Assembly: GCA_028293775.1 (NCBI GenBank) | Contig: JAQGOD010000438.1 | Coordinates: forward strand, 1-7,928 | Source: Gammaproteobacteria bacterium | Lineage (GTDB): Bacteria; Pseudomonadota; Gammaproteobacteria; Steroidobacterales; Steroidobacteraceae | DNA: 7,928 nucleotides | Direction of reading: 5' to 3' | Part shown: in pieces, positions 7,045 to 7,928 of the stretch | Layout: every line of letters starts with the position of its first letter | Position numbering within the stretch: the stretch's first letter is position 1 | Made by a program: the position numbers and the translations under genes | Notes under the pieces: model-generated | Seen by the model: only the letters and a program-made list of their open reading frames with translations | What the model was told of the DNA's origin: nothing | The model's database searches: none

Positions 7045-7504
7045 TCGCTCGCGCCCGCTGCGCTCGTTCAGTCAAGTCGAAGGCCACCGCTTTAATCGCC
7101 GCAACAGTGGACCAAAGGCTGGCTTGCGGTAGAAAGTCGATTTTACGCCCGAGCTTCGTGCGCTGGTGAAATCGAACCGACAGGCGGTGAAATCCGCTGC
7201 CACTTAGGATTTCGACCGCCGAGACATTCGACAGCGGTATCGTTTCCTCAACGCGTCCTCTGCGAATCTTGAGAACATCCTGGGCATCGATCACCTCATC
7301 GGCCAGGCGATGAACTTGAGTTCTCCAAAAGAAATACACGAGCGCTACGAGCAGCAGGCCGAAGGCGATGGCACTGGGCACAGGATTGGTCCGCAGTTCG
7401 CCGCTGAGCGCAGAGGGCGCGGCCACAAACGCCGCCAAGGCAGCTGCGCTGAGCCACACTCCACGCTTGAACAGGACAGTATTCTTGAAAGAAAGAACTC
7501 GCAT
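7013..7504 (-). CDS. Small membrane protein with two TM helices and a PH-like cytoplasmic domain, function unknown
   Basis: A 163-residue protein I cannot assign to a named function. Two hydrophobic segments, about residues 15-34 and 42-60, form a hairpin in the inner membrane. A soluble part follows whose pattern (VIDAQDVLKIRRGRVEETIPLSNVSAVEIL, then a beta-rich stretch ending IDFLP, about 68-127) resembles bacterial PH-like domains found beside two TM helices. The C-terminal helix is Arg/Ala-rich. The positive residues at the N-terminus (K7, K13, R14) suggest that both ends are cytoplasmic. The start at 7504 lies 15 bases after the cupin stop, with a GGGG run about 11 bases upstream, so it is probably co-transcribed with the cupin. 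Its 3' end overlaps the GntR gene by 32 bases on the other strand. The coding call is good; the PH-like fold is an inference from pattern. Confidence 0.75.
   Translation of the reverse strand: MRVLSFKNTVLFKRGVWLSAAALAAFVAAPSALSGELRTNPVPSAIAFGLLLVALVYFFWRTQVHRLADEVIDAQDVLKIRRGRVEETIPLSNVSAVEILSGSGFHRLSVRFHQRTKLGRKIDFLPQASLWSTVAAIKAVAFDLTERAQRARAISDLRVRNRA
7040..7072. terminator. Imperfect hairpin at the convergent gene ends
   Basis: ACTGA at 7040-7044 pairs with TCAGT at 7068-7072, and inner CG and CGC segments pair across a loop, giving a 10-pair interrupted stem. It begins at the GntR stop codon and lies inside the end of the opposing membrane-protein gene. No T-run follows on either strand, so it is not a standard intrinsic terminator; it may slow convergent transcription or be chance. 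Confidence 0.2.
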
Positions 7505-7519
7505 ACGCCTGCAAGCCCC

Positions 7520-7918
7520 TTAGAGAATTTCCTCTCGCGCCGTGTCGCCACCCGAAGGATCGTGCAGATTGGTGCTGAATGACACCAACACCATGGCGGA
7601 ATCTCCGGTGTTGCAAAACGCGTGCACCACGCCGGGCGGTATCTGTAAGCGCACTATTTCCCCGGGCGGTACCTCGATGTCTCGAATCGCGCCCTCCTCC
7701 TTGAGCCTGATCAAGCAGGGTCCGACCACGGTGGTTATTTCCGTCGCCGTACGATGAACGTGATTGCCGCGCACTTCTTTGGGCTGCGTCAGCACCACAT
7801 GCACGTTTCTTTGTCCCTGCAGTTCCTCATCGGAAAGCGGCTCGAAGACGGCGCCGCGGGCATCCCGGTGGGTTTTAACAGCTTGTAAGGTCGCGTGCCG
7901 CAGGTTGGTGTTCGTCAT
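7520..7918 (-). CDS. Single-domain cupin, resembling sugar-nucleotide/polysaccharide cupins
   Basis: A 132-residue single cupin domain. Both cupin motifs are complete: GNHVHRTATEITTVVG supplies H53, H55 and E60, and PPGVVHAFCN supplies H99 and N103, so a mononuclear metal site is expected. The opening DARGAVFEPL and the RGNHVHRTATE motif resemble the cupin half of CapF-type capsule enzymes and RmlC/ketoisomerase-like sugar-nucleotide proteins. A role in surface-glycan synthesis is possible, but no other glycan gene is visible. The ATG at 7918 is only 10 bases from the window edge and the frame stays open upstream; the GGGG run there is very close to the ATG, so the true start could lie further out. 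It is first of a probable pair with the membrane-protein gene, 15 bases apart. The fold is secure; the substrate is unknown. Confidence 0.85.
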   Translation of the reverse strand: MTNTNLRHATLQAVKTHRDARGAVFEPLSDEELQGQRNVHVVLTQPKEVRGNHVHRTATEITTVVGPCLIRLKEEGAIRDIEVPPGEIVRLQIPPGVVHAFCNTGDSAMVLVSFSTNLHDPSGGDTAREEIL

Positions 7919-7928
7919 ACCCCGATTA

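Overview
The window is densely packed, GC-rich bacterial DNA, with almost every base coding on one strand or the other. Codon use, the protein families and the leucine-degradation enzymes suggest a beta- or gammaproteobacterium (Burkholderiales/Rhodocyclales-like or a related lineage). This is inferred from general protein resemblance, not from a marker gene. There are seven protein genes. I see no RNA gene, insertion sequence, CRISPR array or phage element, and no gene-free stretch longer than about 90 bases.

Layout: (1) bases 2-1486, plus strand, are the 3' part of a CheA-like ATPase/kinase with a PAS-like region and a degenerate HPt-like region; its 5' end lies outside the window. (2) Bases 1494-5080, minus strand, hold the two subunits of a biotin-dependent acyl-CoA carboxylase, best read as 3-methylcrotonyl-CoA carboxylase: beta (carboxyltransferase), then alpha (biotin carboxylase plus biotin carrier). 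(3) Bases 5081-5167 are a divergent control region. It has a good sigma70-type promoter towards the carboxylase genes, a weaker one towards the dehydrogenase, and a perfect 13-base palindrome lying on both. (4) Bases 5168-7044, plus strand, hold isovaleryl-CoA dehydrogenase followed, with a 4-base stop/start overlap, by a GntR/FCD-type regulator. (5) Bases 7013-7918, minus strand, hold a metal-binding cupin and then a small two-helix membrane protein; the latter overlaps the 3' end of the GntR gene tail to tail.

How they fit: isovaleryl-CoA dehydrogenase makes 3-methylcrotonyl-CoA and the carboxylase turns it into 3-methylglutaconyl-CoA, two consecutive steps of leucine/isovalerate catabolism. 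The hydratase and HMG-CoA lyase genes that often accompany them are not in the window. The GntR protein, translationally coupled to the dehydrogenase, is the obvious candidate regulator of this divergent unit, and the palindrome is its candidate operator. The FCD ligand domain of this regulator has lost most of the usual metal-binding residues, so its effector may not be a metal-bound carboxylate. The kinase at the left edge and the cupin/membrane pair at the right edge look unrelated to leucine catabolism.

I do not see a clearly new multi-gene system. The best leads are the self-contained GntR-controlled leucine divergon and the CheA-like kinase whose phospho-accepting histidine position is aspartate.
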